NCBI RefSeq assembly: GCF_016901225.1
Contig: NZ_JAFEUL010000011.1
Coordinates: 78,126 to 142,125 of the forward strand
Reading direction: 5' to 3'
Length of the DNA stretch: 64,000 nucleotides
Origin: Actibacterium sp. 188UL27-1
Lineage (GTDB): Bacteria > Pseudomonadota > Alphaproteobacteria > Rhodobacterales > Rhodobacteraceae
A program made the translations under genes and the position numbers. Positions 34,240 to 43,703 of this stretch are shown one piece after another. The stretch's first letter is position 1; every line of letters begins with the position of its first letter. The notes under the pieces were generated by a model. It worked only from the letters and a program-made list of their open reading frames with translations. It did no database searches and was not told the origin of the DNA.

Positions 34240-35343
34240 ATGACCCCTCTGGTCATCATCGCCGCAGGCGGCACGGGGGGGCACATGTTCCCGGCCCAGG
34301 CCTTGGCCGAGGCGATGTTGGCGCGCGGATGGCGGGTCAAACTGTCAACCGATTCGCGCGGCGCGCGCTATACTGGTGGCTTCCCGGATGCGGTGCAGAT
34401 TGAACAGGTCGATAGCGGCACATTCGCCCGCGGTGGGATCCTCGCCAAGGCCATCGTGCCTGTCCGCATTGCCGCTGGTACGCTTGCGGCGATCAAGGCC
34501 ATGCGCGGTGATCCTCCTGCCATCGTCGTGGGTTTTGGTGGCTACCCCACGATCCCGGCCATGTCTGCCGCGACGTTTCTCAAGCTGCCCCGGATGATCC
34601 ATGAACAAAACGGTGTTCTGGGGCGGGTCAATGACCTTTTTGCCAAACGGGTCCATGCAGTGGCCTGCGGCACCTGGCCCACCAAGTTGCCTGATGGGGT
34701 GCAGGGTGTAGAGGTCGGTAATCCGGTCCGCCCTGCCATCCTTGAACGCCATGGCGCGCCTTACATTCCCCCAGGTGACTACCCCATGAGCCTTTTGTTG
34801 ATGGGCGGCAGTCAGGGCGCGCGGATCTTGTCGCACATCGTCCCGGCCGGTCTGGCACTGTTGCCGGAGGATCTGCGCCGCAACATCCGCATCGCGCATC
34901 AGGCTCGGCCCGAAGACGCAGCCGAGGTCGAACAGACCTATGCTGATGCTGGCATCACCGCCGAGATTGCGCCCTTCATCCAGGATGTACCGTCCAAGAT
35001 GAGTGAGGCGCAATTGGTGATTTCCCGCGCTGGGGCCTCGTCGGTGGCCGATATCAGCATCATCGGGCGCCCGTCGATCCTGGTGCCGCTGGCCGCTGCC
35101 ATTCGCGATGAACAAACCGCCAATGCCCGCGGGTTGGTGGACGCCGAGGCCGCGATCCTGATCCCGGAAAGCCGACTGACGCCGGAAAGCGTGGCCCAAC
35201 AGGTCGCCGCCGTGTTGACCCAGCCGGATGCAGCGGTCCACATGGCCCATGCCGCACTCGCCCAGGCCCGGCCCGACGCGACAGAGCGTTTGGTGACACT
35301 CGCACTCGACCTATCGACACAGAACAACAAGAACGAGGGATAG
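34240..35343 (+). CDS. murG: Lipid II synthase MurG
   Basis: This 367-residue GT28 glycosyltransferase transfers GlcNAc to lipid I on the inner face of the membrane. Typical features are [19 protein letters not shown] near the start, [38 protein letters not shown] and [13 protein letters not shown]. It lies five bases before murC and directly after ftsW, the conserved dcw order. No strong ribosome site precedes the ATG. Confidence 0.95.
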   Translation: MTPLVIIAAGGTGGHMFPAQALAEAMLARGWRVKLSTDSRGARYTGGFPDAVQIEQVDSGTFARGGILAKAIVPVRIAAGTLAAIKAMRGDPPAIVVGFGGYPTIPAMSAATFLKLPRMIHEQNGVLGRVNDLFAKRVHAVACGTWPTKLPDGVQGVEVGNPVRPAILERHGAPYIPPGDYPMSLLLMGGSQGARILSHIVPAGLALLPEDLRRNIRIAHQARPEDAAEVEQTYADAGITAEIAPFIQDVPSKMSEAQLVISRAGASSVADISIIGRPSILVPLAAAIRDEQTANARGLVDAEAAILIPESRLTPESVAQQVAAVLTQPDAAVHMAHAALAQARPDATERLVTLALDLSTQNNKNEG

Positions 35344-35347
35344 ACCA

Positions 35348-36763
35348 ATGGATGGAAGCAATATCATGCAAGGCGTCACGAAACTCCCAACCCAACTGGG
35401 TGCCATACATTTTGTGGGAATTGGTGGGATCGGCATGTCGGGCATCGCCGAAGTGTTGCTGGAATTCGGGTACAAGGTGCAGGGGAGCGATCTGAAGCCC
35501 TCGAAAATCACAGAGCGGCTTGAGGCGCTGGGCGCTACCGTGTTCGAGGGGCAGCGGGCCGAAAATTTGGACCAGGCAGAGGTCATCGTGATCTCGTCCG
35601 CCATCAAGCCAGGCAATGCGGAACTGGACGAGGCACGCCTGCGCGGCCTGCCCGTCGTCCGCCGGGCAGAGATGCTGGCCGAACTGATGCGCCTGAAATC
35701 CAACATCGCCGTCGCGGGCACCCATGGCAAAACCACCACCACGACGATGGTCGCCACGTTGCTGGATGCCGGCGGGATCGACCCCACGGTCATCAATGGC
35801 GGCATCATCCACGCCTATGGCTCCAACGCGCGGATGGGGCAGGGCGAATGGATGGTGGTCGAGGCCGATGAAAGCGATGGCACCTTCAACCGCCTGCCCG
35901 CCACTATCGCCATCGTTACCAATATCGACCCGGAACACATGGAGCATTGGGGCAGTATCGAAAACCTGCGCCGGGGCTTCGATGATTTCGTTTCGAACAT
36001 CCCGTTTTATGGCCTCGCCGTTTGCTGCACCGACCATCCTGAGGTTCAGGCCCTGGTCGGGCGCATCTCCGACCGCCGTGTCGTGACATTCGGCTTCAAC
36101 GCCCAGGCCGATATCCGCGCCCAGAACCTGCATTACAAGAACGGTGTCGCCCATTTCGACGTCGCCTTGCAGAACGAAGACACGGTGATCAAGGACCTCA
36201 GTCTGCCGATGCCCGGCGACCACAACGTGTCCAATGCGCTCTCTGCAATCGCCATCTCACGCCATCTGGGCATGACGGGTGATCAGATCCGCGACGCCCT
36301 GGCCGCTTTCAAGGGCGTCAACCGCCGCTTCACCAAGGTGGGCGAGGTGGGTGGCGTCACCATCATCGACGATTACGGCCACCATCCGGTCGAAATCGCC
36401 GCTGTCCTCAAGGCCGCCCGCCAATCGACCGATGGCCGCGTCATCGCCGTCCACCAGCCGCACCGCTATTCCCGCCTGTCCAGCCTCTTCGATGATTTCT
36501 GCGCCTGCTTCAACGAAGCCGATGTCGTCGCCATTGCCGAGGTTTTTGGCGCGGGCGAAGCCCCCATCCCAGGCGCGTCCCGCGATGATCTGGTGCGTGG
36601 CCTCATCCAGCACGGTCACCGCCATGCCCGCGCCATCCTGGGCGAAGACGACCTCGAACGCCTCGTCCGCGAACAGGCCAGCGACGGCGACATGGTCGTC
36701 TGCCTTGGCGCCGGTACGATCAGCGCCTGGGCCAACGGTTTGCCTGCCCGCCTCCAGGGGTGA
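35348..36763 (+). CDS. murC: UDP-MurNAc:L-alanine ligase MurC
   Basis: This 471-residue cytoplasmic ligase adds the first amino acid of the stem peptide. Motifs include [18 protein letters not shown], the ATP loop [48 protein letters not shown] and [13 protein letters not shown] start at 35348, preceded by GAGGGA; an internal ATG at 35375 is possible but has no better site. Its stop overlaps the GTG of the following DUF2484 gene. Confidence 0.95.
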   Translation: MDGSNIMQGVTKLPTQLGAIHFVGIGGIGMSGIAEVLLEFGYKVQGSDLKPSKITERLEALGATVFEGQRAENLDQAEVIVISSAIKPGNAELDEARLRGLPVVRRAEMLAELMRLKSNIAVAGTHGKTTTTTMVATLLDAGGIDPTVINGGIIHAYGSNARMGQGEWMVVEADESDGTFNRLPATIAIVTNIDPEHMEHWGSIENLRRGFDDFVSNIPFYGLAVCCTDHPEVQALVGRISDRRVVTFGFNAQADIRAQNLHYKNGVAHFDVALQNEDTVIKDLSLPMPGDHNVSNALSAIAISRHLGMTGDQIRDALAAFKGVNRRFTKVGEVGGVTIIDDYGHHPVEIAAVLKAARQSTDGRVIAVHQPHRYSRLSSLFDDFCACFNEADVVAIAEVFGAGEAPIPGASRDDLVRGLIQHGHRHARAILGEDDLERLVREQASDGDMVVCLGAGTISAWANGLPARLQG

Positions 36764-37014
36764 TCTGGCTCGCCTGGGCCTGCATTGGCTGGGTCCTGGC
36801 GGGGGCGACCGTCGCGATGCTTCCGATGCGCTACCAATATGGACCCGGCTTGGCGCTGCTGCTCGTTGCGCCGATCCTGATCGGATTGATCGGCTGGCAG
36901 GTCGGGATCTGGGCCGCCGCCGCAGCCCTCTTGGCTTTTCTGTCCATGTTCCGAAACCCGCTCCGCTATCTTTGGGCGCGGCTGCGGGGACAAAACCCAA
37001 AACCACCCAGATAA
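36760..37014 (+). CDS. DUF2484 family small membrane protein (copy 1)
   Basis: This 84-residue protein has three hydrophobic helices ([52 protein letters not shown]) and the RNPLRYL.AR ending typical of DUF2484. The function is unknown; the family lies among mur genes of Rhodobacteraceae. It starts with GTG overlapping the murC stop, so translation is coupled. A second copy lies at 37437. Confidence 0.78.
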   Translation: MIWLAWACIGWVLAGATVAMLPMRYQYGPGLALLLVAPILIGLIGWQVGIWAAAAALLAFLSMFRNPLRYLWARLRGQNPKPPR

Positions 37015-37436
37015 CCCGGCAACGGCCGCGAGCGGAAAGTTGCTACCACAACCGGTTTGTTTCCTGGATCTGAACAATCGGTCAGATGTTTCGGCAGATG
37101 TGCTGAAAAATCGGGCAAGTCATCTGCCACATCTTTGCCTTTCATTAACCAACATCTCACAACATTGCTGCCATAAAGGTAGCGTCTCAGGGGCTTGGTT
37201 TTGCGGTATTTTCTCCAATATCCTCCGTATTTTCCAGCTGTCTGATTTAGTTGCGAGGTCTACATATGCGCATAAACTTGCTATCTATATCAGTATTTAT
37301 GGCGATTATCCGCTGGCCAACGGGAATCCCAGTCATTAACTATTGGGTAGAACAACACCGTTGACGAATCGGCCGGGTCCAATGCGCGACGGCAACACGA
37401 GAAACCGCAGTTGAAACTGTTGTCGGGAGGGGCGCC
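37015..37436. other. AT-richer gap between the two DUF2484 genes
   Basis: No gene is supported in these 422 bases. The composition is clearly more AT-rich than its neighbours, notably 37130-37350. No terminator, tRNA or named operator is visible. It may hold a promoter for the second DUF2484 gene, whose start follows GGGAGGGG. Confidence 0.4.
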
Positions 37437-37724
37437 ATGCCCATATCGTTGATCCTGGTCTGTATGTGGGCCCTCGGTGCGACCGTCACCGCAATGTTCC
37501 CGTCTCGGCGCAATCACTGGCCTGCGGCCTATGTGCTGATCGCGCTGGGCATCCCGCTGCTGGGCTATGTCACGTATGAGAACGGACCCCTCGCCGGGTT
37601 ACTGTGCTTCGCCGCCGGAGCCTCTGTCCTGCGCTGGCCCCTCATCTACCTTGGTCGCTTCCTGCGCCGCCACCTGATGGGCGAACGCCCCGACGAAGAC
37701 ACCCCCACCCCCGCCGACAACTAA
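37437..37724 (+). CDS. DUF2484 family small membrane protein (copy 2)
   Basis: This 95-residue paralogue of the gene at 36760 has the same plan: an N-terminal helix (SLILVCMWALGATVTAMFP), two more hydrophobic helices and a LRWPLIYLGRFLRRHL ending, then an acidic tail (DEDTPTPADN). A strong ribosome site (GGGAGGGG) precedes the ATG. The role is unknown. Two divergent copies between murC and murB suggest an old duplication. Confidence 0.78.
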   Translation: MPISLILVCMWALGATVTAMFPSRRNHWPAAYVLIALGIPLLGYVTYENGPLAGLLCFAAGASVLRWPLIYLGRFLRRHLMGERPDEDTPTPADN

Positions 37725-37820
37725 GCCGCAAACGCACGCCTGGCTGGACGGCCGGGCGCTCCGCTCCCCACGCAGCGGTAACCCCTTGCCCCCACTGTCA
37801 AGGCAAGGCACGCTCTCCCA

Positions 37821-39077
37821 ATGGTAGAAACCGCCGACATCAAAGATGCGGACAGCTTCCTCCAGTGGCTGGAAGAGACCGGCCAGCCCCAACAGGTCTG
37901 CGTCTGGCTCGCCCACCGTGGATTATTGAGATCTCTGCCGGCTTACTGGCGTAAGTTCTTTGATCGTAATCCTTATGGAACCGGCACCGAATACTATACT
38001 GGGACACGTAGCAAGGAAGCATCTCGTGAGGTCTTTTTGCGTCCACTTCTCCGTTCATTCCGAGCATTGACGGCTTTACAGGTATGGTGTGGAGGTGCTT
38101 CAAACACGGTGCTTTCGCTATTGTCGAACATTTCGGACGCTTCGGTAAAGCAATTGGACGTGGACCGATTGTACTCGGTGGCGGTTTCGGTATGCGCCGA
38201 CGCAGCGACCGATCCTGTCGTCGCTTTATCAGCTTCAAGTACCGCCATCTTTGATGTGACCAGTGAAAGTCCCGAAATGCTCAATCCGCTTTGGACAATT
38301 GCCATTCAAACGGATGCAATCAAGGTGCTTGATCAAGAGACCCCCAATGGTACTCCACTCTGGCCTCCAAACCGGATACCTTCAGAATTTGAGCGTCTTT
38401 GGACTTCGCTTTTGGCTCGCCAAACAGAGAGTGAGCACGATCATATCGTTTCACCACTGGACGTTGCTCCTCATCTGCCGTCCAAAGAGGCCAGCTACGG
38501 TGAAGACTGGTCTTTCTGGATCGATTGGTATCAACGCGCCCTCGATGGAACCGAAGACCGCTGGGACATGCTCCGCGACATCGCCCTCCTCCCCGACGAC
38601 ATCTGGGAAGCCGACTTCGCCACCCTCACCCAAAATATCGACTTGATCCAAGAAAAGCATGAGCTTCTCGCGCAAACCCGAATGTTGAAGGCCGAGTTGG
38701 AACAGGCAAAGTCCCAAGCAGCGTCGTTGGTTCAGCGGTCTCACAACCATCCGCCGGAGTTGGTCGAGACCGAAGTGGGTGTCGCCCGTGAACTGGTGGT
38801 GGTTTGGAGTGAATTGGAGAAGGTGGAAAAAGAGCTTCAGAAGGACGACCCCAATCCAACTGTGCTGGCGGCCATTGGTCGAACCCTCCTCGCCGCCCTG
38901 CAATACTGCGGAAAGATCGCTGACAAGGTGATTGTCAAAACCGCGGAGGCGGTCGGGTCTACCGCTGGAAAGGCCATCGCATATGGCCTCGCGGCGGTCG
39001 TCGCTGCAAAACAACCGGCTGTCCAAACATTCGCCAAGGCTCTTATCGACTACGCGTCAAAGCTTCCCTTGCCATGA
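37821..39077 (+). CDS. Hypothetical protein of 418 residues with HNHPPE motif, mosaic composition
   Basis: I do not recognise a function. Residues 1-225 are of lower GC and contain no named motif. Residues 226-260 (DWSFWIDWYQRALDGTEDRWDML) and the IALLPDDIWEADFATL segment begin a high-GC half that continues with a coiled-coil-like stretch (KHELLAQTRMLKAELEQAKSQ) and the motif SHNHPPELVETE. It ends in a small-residue helical tail. Proteins with the SFWIDWYQRAL and HNHPPE parts recur in roseobacters with variable N-termini (recollection, unchecked). It interrupts the murC-murB interval and is followed by a dispersed repeat at 39121. Confidence 0.6.
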   Translation: MVETADIKDADSFLQWLEETGQPQQVCVWLAHRGLLRSLPAYWRKFFDRNPYGTGTEYYTGTRSKEASREVFLRPLLRSFRALTALQVWCGGASNTVLSLLSNISDASVKQLDVDRLYSVAVSVCADAATDPVVALSASSTAIFDVTSESPEMLNPLWTIAIQTDAIKVLDQETPNGTPLWPPNRIPSEFERLWTSLLARQTESEHDHIVSPLDVAPHLPSKEASYGEDWSFWIDWYQRALDGTEDRWDMLRDIALLPDDIWEADFATLTQNIDLIQEKHELLAQTRMLKAELEQAKSQAASLVQRSHNHPPELVETEVGVARELVVVWSELEKVEKELQKDDPNPTVLAAIGRTLLAALQYCGKIADKVIVKTAEAVGSTAGKAIAYGLAAVVAAKQPAVQTFAKALIDYASKLPLP

Positions 39078-39120
39078 AAGACAGGATCGCCGCTGTCTCT
39101 TCTCGCGCTCGCGCTTTCAT

Positions 39121-39150
39121 TATGTGTTCAAAAATATCCCCGCCGGAGGC
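39121..39150 (+). repeat. Dispersed AATATCCCCGCCGG repeat, copy A
   Basis: TATGTGTTCAAAAATATCCCC plus GCCGGAGGC begins 43 bases after the hypothetical gene. TGTTCA (39125) and TGAACA (39153) flank it as an inverted repeat. Close copies lie at 49270-49303, 49338-49371 (inverted) and 55159-55188, all just past gene ends. Such units may act as transcript ends. Confidence 0.65.
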
Positions 39151-39210
39151 TCCTGAACAATAATCTGACACAGACCGTAGTGGTGTTAGATCGGGGCTTA
39201 TGCATATCGC

Positions 39211-39230
39211 GTATGTATGGGATATGTATG
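39211..39230 (+). repeat. Copy 2 of a TATGTATGG direct-repeat motif, upstream of murB
   Basis: This is the same 20-mer found on the minus strand at 19648-19667 ahead of nrtB. Here TATGTATGG occurs twice with an 11-bp period (39212 and 39223), 43 bases before the murB ATG. The gap from the hypothetical gene's stop to murB is otherwise featureless apart from repeat copy A. Confidence 0.55.
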
Positions 39231-39272
39231 GTTTGTGCATAGGATGTGCGTCGTGATTTCGGGGGTTTTGGG

Positions 39273-40196
39273 ATGCTGGATCTGCCGACCGTGCGGGGGG
39301 TGCTGACGCCGGAAAGGCCGCTCCATGATCTGACTTGGTTGCGGGTGGGGGGGGCTGCTGATTGGCTTTTTCAGCCTGCGGATTTGGCCGATCTCCGGGG
39401 CTTTCTGGCGGGGCTCGCGCCAGAGGTTCCGGTTTTTCCCATGGGTGTCGGTTCCAACCTGATCGTACGCGATGGGGGCTTGCGCGCCGTTGTCATTCGC
39501 CTGGGGCGCGGGTTTAATTCCGTTGAGATTCAAGAGGATAGGGTCGTGGCGGGGGCCGCAGCCCTTGACGCCCATGTCGCTCGCAAGGTGGCGGAGGCGG
39601 GGCTTGATCTGACCTTTCTGCGCACCATTCCGGGCTCGATCGGCGGGGCGGTGCGGATGAATGCGGGGTGTTATGGCTCCTATGTCGCTGATCATCTTGT
39701 CGAGGTGCAGGCCGTGACCCGGGAGGGTACCGTGAAGACCCTGCAACCCGCTGATCTCAAAATGAAATACCGTTCAACCGATCTGCCTGAGGGATGGATT
39801 CTCACCCAAGCCATCTTCCGCGCGGACCGTGCCCAACCCGCTGACCTGAAACAGAAGATGGCGGATCAGCTGGCAAAACGCGACGCAACGCAGCCGACCA
39901 AAGATCGCAGCGCTGGCTCCACCTTTCGTAACCCCGCTGGGCATTCCTCAACCGGAGACCCCAACGATTCCAACGACTTGAAGGCCTGGAAGCTGATTGA
40001 TGATGCGGGTCTGCGCGGTGCCACCAAAGGCGGCGCACAGATGAGCCCAAAACATCCCAACTTTCTGGTCAACGCAGACAACGCCACTGCGCAAGATCTT
40101 GAATCTTTGGGCGAAGAGGTGCGGAAAAAGGTTTACCAGGCCTGTGGAATAACCCTAGAATGGGAGATCATGAGGGTTGGTGAACCAGCCCCTTGA
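39273..40196 (+). CDS. murB: UDP-N-acetylenolpyruvoylglucosamine reductase MurB
   Basis: This FAD-dependent reductase of about 307 residues makes UDP-MurNAc. Motifs are [28 protein letters not shown], the active-site [19 protein letters not shown] and SAGSTFRNP with the catalytic Ser. The [14 protein letters not shown] and HPNFLVN segments close the substrate domain. It is type I by its loop. I start at [11 protein letters not shown], which fits family N-termini; a GTG at 39246 is in frame but less likely. The usual distance from murC is expanded here by three inserted genes. Confidence 0.93.
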   Translation: MLDLPTVRGVLTPERPLHDLTWLRVGGAADWLFQPADLADLRGFLAGLAPEVPVFPMGVGSNLIVRDGGLRAVVIRLGRGFNSVEIQEDRVVAGAAALDAHVARKVAEAGLDLTFLRTIPGSIGGAVRMNAGCYGSYVADHLVEVQAVTREGTVKTLQPADLKMKYRSTDLPEGWILTQAIFRADRAQPADLKQKMADQLAKRDATQPTKDRSAGSTFRNPAGHSSTGDPNDSNDLKAWKLIDDAGLRGATKGGAQMSPKHPNFLVNADNATAQDLESLGEEVRKKVYQACGITLEWEIMRVGEPAP

Positions 40197-40302
40197 GCGG
40201 ACAATAAGTCTACAGGCGGTCTGGCGGAAAAAGACGCCCGGACCAGACATATAACAAGGTCGAAGGCCAGAATGGCACTATCGACCGGAAATATGAGGCG
40301 GG

Positions 40303-41217
40303 ATGTCGAGCAGGGCAGACCCAAAAGTAGCCGTCCTGATGGGCGGACCGTCGGCTGAGCGTGACGTATCGCTCTCGACCGGAACTGGCTGCGCGGATGC
40401 GTTGGAGGCCGAGGGCTTTGACGTGACCCGCATTGATGCCGGTGCCAATCTGGTTGCGGACCTCAACACTCATCAGCCTGACGTTATCTTCAATGCGCTC
40501 CATGGCCGGTGGGGAGAGGATGGTTGTGTCCAGGGCCTGCTGGAATGGCTGCGGATCCCTTACACGCATTCGGGCGTTCTGGCCTCGGCCTTGGCCATGG
40601 ACAAGGCGCGCAGCAAAGCGGCGTTTCGAGCGGCAGGTCTGCCAGTGACCCAGAGCGTGATTGCCCCCAAGACCAAGGTTATGACGAGCCATGTGATGGC
40701 CCCACCTTACGTGGTGAAGCCGAACAATGAAGGATCCTCCGTCGGGGTGTATTTGGTCCATGAGGGGGCGAACGGTCCCCCGAAACTCGCTGACATCATG
40801 CCGGATCAGGTCATGGTGGAGACCTTTGTGCCGGGGCGCGAATTGACCGCCACCGTGATGGGTGACCGCACGCTGGGCGTGACCGACATCATTACCGATG
40901 CTTGGTATGACTATGATGCCAAATATAAACCCGGCGGATCGCGCCATGTCCTGCCCGCTGACATCCCGGACCAGATCACGCGCGCCTGCGAAGACTACGC
41001 CCTGCGCGCCCATGATGCCTTGGGCTGTCGCGGCGTCACTCGCACTGATTTCCGTTGGGATGACACAAAGGGTTTGGACGGGCTGATCTTGCTGGAAATC
41101 AATACCCAGCCAGGGATGACGCCAACCTCGCTCAGCCCGGAACAGGCAGCACATGACGGGATCAGTTTTGGCCAACTGTGCCGATGGATGGTGGAGGATG
41201 CCTCATGCGACAGGTGA
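40303..41217 (+). CDS. ddl: D-alanine-D-alanine ligase
   Basis: This 304-residue ATP-grasp enzyme makes the D-Ala-D-Ala dipeptide. It begins KVAVLMGGPSAERDVSLSTG, contains FNALHGRWGEDG, PYVVKPNNEGSSVGV, VETFVPGRELTATVMG and ends with the metal-binding LLEINTQPGMTPTSLSPEQA. The length is normal. The ftsQ start lies 13 bases inside its 3' end, which implies coupled translation. Confidence 0.94.
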   Translation: MSSRADPKVAVLMGGPSAERDVSLSTGTGCADALEAEGFDVTRIDAGANLVADLNTHQPDVIFNALHGRWGEDGCVQGLLEWLRIPYTHSGVLASALAMDKARSKAAFRAAGLPVTQSVIAPKTKVMTSHVMAPPYVVKPNNEGSSVGVYLVHEGANGPPKLADIMPDQVMVETFVPGRELTATVMGDRTLGVTDIITDAWYDYDAKYKPGGSRHVLPADIPDQITRACEDYALRAHDALGCRGVTRTDFRWDDTKGLDGLILLEINTQPGMTPTSLSPEQAAHDGISFGQLCRWMVEDASCDR

Positions 41218-42092
41218 CACCACCACCAGTCCGCCCCCGTGATCCGGCCCCCTCGCGGGTGGCATATCGGATGCATCGGCTGTGGCTCACACCGATGTTC
41301 CGCAAGATGCTGCGCGTCGGGCTGCCTTTCCTGATCTGTTTTGCCGCAACACTTTGGTTTCTGCAAAGTGAACAGCGGCGGGCGGCAATCGTGGCCACGT
41401 ACGAGGACACCCGCCGCGCCATCGAGCAACGCCCGGAATTCATGGTGAACCTGATGTCGGTCGAGGGCGCCTCCCCCGATCTGGCCGGTGACATCCATAC
41501 TCTGGTGCCGGTGGATTTCCCGATCAGTTCGTTCGACATGGACCTACCGGCGATCCGTGCCCTTATCGAAACGCTTGATCCTGTGGCAGCGGCGCATTTG
41601 CATATCCGGCCCGGCGGTGTGTTGCAGGTCCGGATCGAGGAGCGGCAGGCGATTGTTGTCTGGCGTTCGCCTACCGGTTTGCTGAGCCTGGATGAGACCG
41701 GCCACCCAATCCATACACTGACCCTGCGCACGGACCGCGCCGATTTGCCCCTGATCGCAGGGGATGGGGCGGATGATGCGGTGCCCGAGGCGCTGGCCCT
41801 GATTGCGGCTGCTGAACCGCTTGCGGACCGGATGCGCGGCCTGCGTCGCAAAGGTGCGCGACGGTGGGACATTGCCCTGGATCGGGGCCAGTTGATCCAG
41901 TTGCCGGAGACCGATCCGGTGCCCGTACTGGAACGCCTGATCGCGCTGGACAAGGCCCAGGACATGCTGGCCCGCGACATCACCCATATCGATCTGCGCA
42001 ATCCGCGCCGACCAACCCTGCGTTTGGCGGGCACGGCGGTTGAGGCAATGCGCCGGATCAAAAGCATAGAGGCAGGAGAGCCCCAGGAATGA
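41205..42092 (+). CDS. ftsQ: Cell-division protein FtsQ
   Basis: This 295-residue bitopic protein has a cytoplasmic Pro/Arg-rich tail (residues 1-40), one membrane helix (LRVGLPFLICFAATLWFL) and a periplasmic part with a POTRA domain (FMVNLMSVEGASPDLAGDI) and the FtsQ/DivIB domain (RQAIVVWRSPTGLLSLDETGHPI). It links the early Z-ring to FtsBL and the septal synthase. I start at MRQVTPPPVRPR, since the frame start at 41178 lies well inside ddl. Its stop overlaps the ftsA start by four bases. Confidence 0.92.
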   Translation: MRQVTPPPVRPRDPAPSRVAYRMHRLWLTPMFRKMLRVGLPFLICFAATLWFLQSEQRRAAIVATYEDTRRAIEQRPEFMVNLMSVEGASPDLAGDIHTLVPVDFPISSFDMDLPAIRALIETLDPVAAAHLHIRPGGVLQVRIEERQAIVVWRSPTGLLSLDETGHPIHTLTLRTDRADLPLIAGDGADDAVPEALALIAAAEPLADRMRGLRRKGARRWDIALDRGQLIQLPETDPVPVLERLIALDKAQDMLARDITHIDLRNPRRPTLRLAGTAVEAMRRIKSIEAGEPQE

Positions 42093-43423
42093 CCGACCTT
42101 TATCTCGCACAGCGGACCATGCGCCGGATGCGCAAGCAGGCCATGGATCGGGGTGTGATTGCCATTTTGGATGTGGGCAGCTCGAAAATCGCGTGTCTTG
42201 TGCTTCGGTTCGACGGTCCGTCGCGGTTTGCGGAAAGTGACGGGATCGGCAGCTTGGCAGGGCAGTCCAGGTTCCGGGTCATTGGAGCCGCGACCACACG
42301 GTCGCGCGGTGTGGCCTTTGGCGAGATCGAGACGATGCAGGAGACAGAGCGCGCGATACGCACCGCAGTGCAGGCTGCGCAAAAGATGGCCAATGTGCGC
42401 GTTGACCATGTGATTGCCAGTTTTGCCGGGGCGCGCCCGCGATCCTATGGGTTGGATGGTCGGGTGCCTTTGGACGATACGGTTGTGTCCGAACAGGAAG
42501 TGGCGCGCGTTCTGGCGGCCTGTGACGTGCCGGATTACGGGGTGGAGCGGGAAGTGCTGCATGCTCAGCCCGTCAACTTTGCCATCGACCATCGCTCAGG
42601 CCTGGGCGATCCACGCGGGCAGATGGGCAATGAATTGGCTGCCGATATGCATATGCTGACCATCGACCGCGATGCGGTTCAGAACCTGGCCTATTGTATC
42701 AAGCGGTGTGATCTGGAACTCGCCGGATTGGCCAGCAGCGCTTACGTTTCGGGCATGTCTGCCTTGGTCGAGGATGAGCAGGAACTGGGCGGGGCGTGCA
42801 TTGACCTGGGCGGCGGGGCCAGCGGCCTGTCCATCTTTATCAAAAAGCACATGATCTATGCCGACAGTGTGCGGATCGGCGGGGATCATGTGACGCAGGA
42901 TATCTCAAAAGGTCTCCAGGTGCCCCTGGCCTTGGCCGAGCGGATCAAGACGTTTTACGGCGGGGTGGTCGCGACTGGCATGGATGACCGCGAGATGATC
43001 GAGATCGGCGGTGATACCGGCGATTGGCACCATGACCGCCGCACCGTCAGCCGGGCGGAGTTGATCGGCATCATGCGCCCCCGGGTCGAGGAAATTTTCG
43101 AGGAGGTGCGGCTACGTCTGGACGCGGCGGGCTTTGACCATTTGCCAGCCCAACAGATCGTGCTGACCGGTGGCGCAAGCCAGATCCCCGGATTGGACGG
43201 TTTGGCCTCCAAGATCCTGGGCCAGCAAGTGCGCTTGGGTCGTCCGCTGCGGGTGCAAGGTCTGCCCCAGGCGGCGACTGGCCCGGCCTTTGCCGGTGCT
43301 GTGGGTTTGTGTCTGTTCGCCGCCCATCCGCAGGACGAATGGTGGGATTTCGATATTCCGGCGGACCGCTATCCGGCCCGCAGCCTGAAACGCGTTCTGT
43401 CCTGGGTGCGGGAAAACTGGTGA
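42089..43423 (+). CDS. ftsA: Cell-division actin-like ATPase FtsA
   Basis: This 444-residue actin-fold protein anchors FtsZ to the membrane. It has IAILDVGSSKIACLVLRF (phosphate 1 loop), the inserted 1C SHS2 domain (VDHVIASFAGARPRSYG), DLGGGASGLSIF (phosphate 2) and LTGGASQIPGLDGLA (adenosine motif). An amphipathic C-terminal stretch (ARSLKRVLSWVREN) serves as membrane-targeting sequence. It overlaps ftsQ by four bases; ftsZ follows after 280 bases. Confidence 0.93.
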   Translation: MTDLYLAQRTMRRMRKQAMDRGVIAILDVGSSKIACLVLRFDGPSRFAESDGIGSLAGQSRFRVIGAATTRSRGVAFGEIETMQETERAIRTAVQAAQKMANVRVDHVIASFAGARPRSYGLDGRVPLDDTVVSEQEVARVLAACDVPDYGVEREVLHAQPVNFAIDHRSGLGDPRGQMGNELAADMHMLTIDRDAVQNLAYCIKRCDLELAGLASSAYVSGMSALVEDEQELGGACIDLGGGASGLSIFIKKHMIYADSVRIGGDHVTQDISKGLQVPLALAERIKTFYGGVVATGMDDREMIEIGGDTGDWHHDRRTVSRAELIGIMRPRVEEIFEEVRLRLDAAGFDHLPAQQIVLTGGASQIPGLDGLASKILGQQVRLGRPLRVQGLPQAATGPAFAGAVGLCLFAAHPQDEWWDFDIPADRYPARSLKRVLSWVRENW

Positions 43424-43703
43424 TCGCGATGCGTTGTTAACGCATTGATTCGGTATCTGGACACCGCCAATCCATCTGAAGCCAAGCTCTTGGGTGGGTT
43501 GAGTGGTCGTGAAACCGCTAGATACGGGGTTGCACCCCTGCCACTGGCAAGAGACCGCTTAGAACACTCCATATTTTGTGGCATTTTTGCCTTTTTTTAG
43601 TGACTTGGCTGCCGAAGTTGCTTAAGGTGTCTGTCAATTACCGGGGACAGGCAAATCAACCTCGGCCAGAACGACCAAAAAACGAGTGACAGGCGGAGCA
43701 GAC
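43424..43703. other. ftsA-ftsZ gap with inverted repeat
   Basis: These 280 bases probably carry an ftsZ promoter, as this gap is unusually long for the cluster. ATGCGTT-GTT-AACGCAT (43429-43445) is a perfect 7-bp inverted repeat six bases past the ftsA stop, and GGGGT-TGC-ACCCC follows near 43524. No full CtrA box (TTAA-N7-TTAA) was found. Confidence 0.4.

Noticed and set aside
39246..39272. GTG start of murB at 39246
   Set aside because: In frame, but MurB homologues start near MLDLPTVRG; the upstream codons overlap the repeat-motif region.
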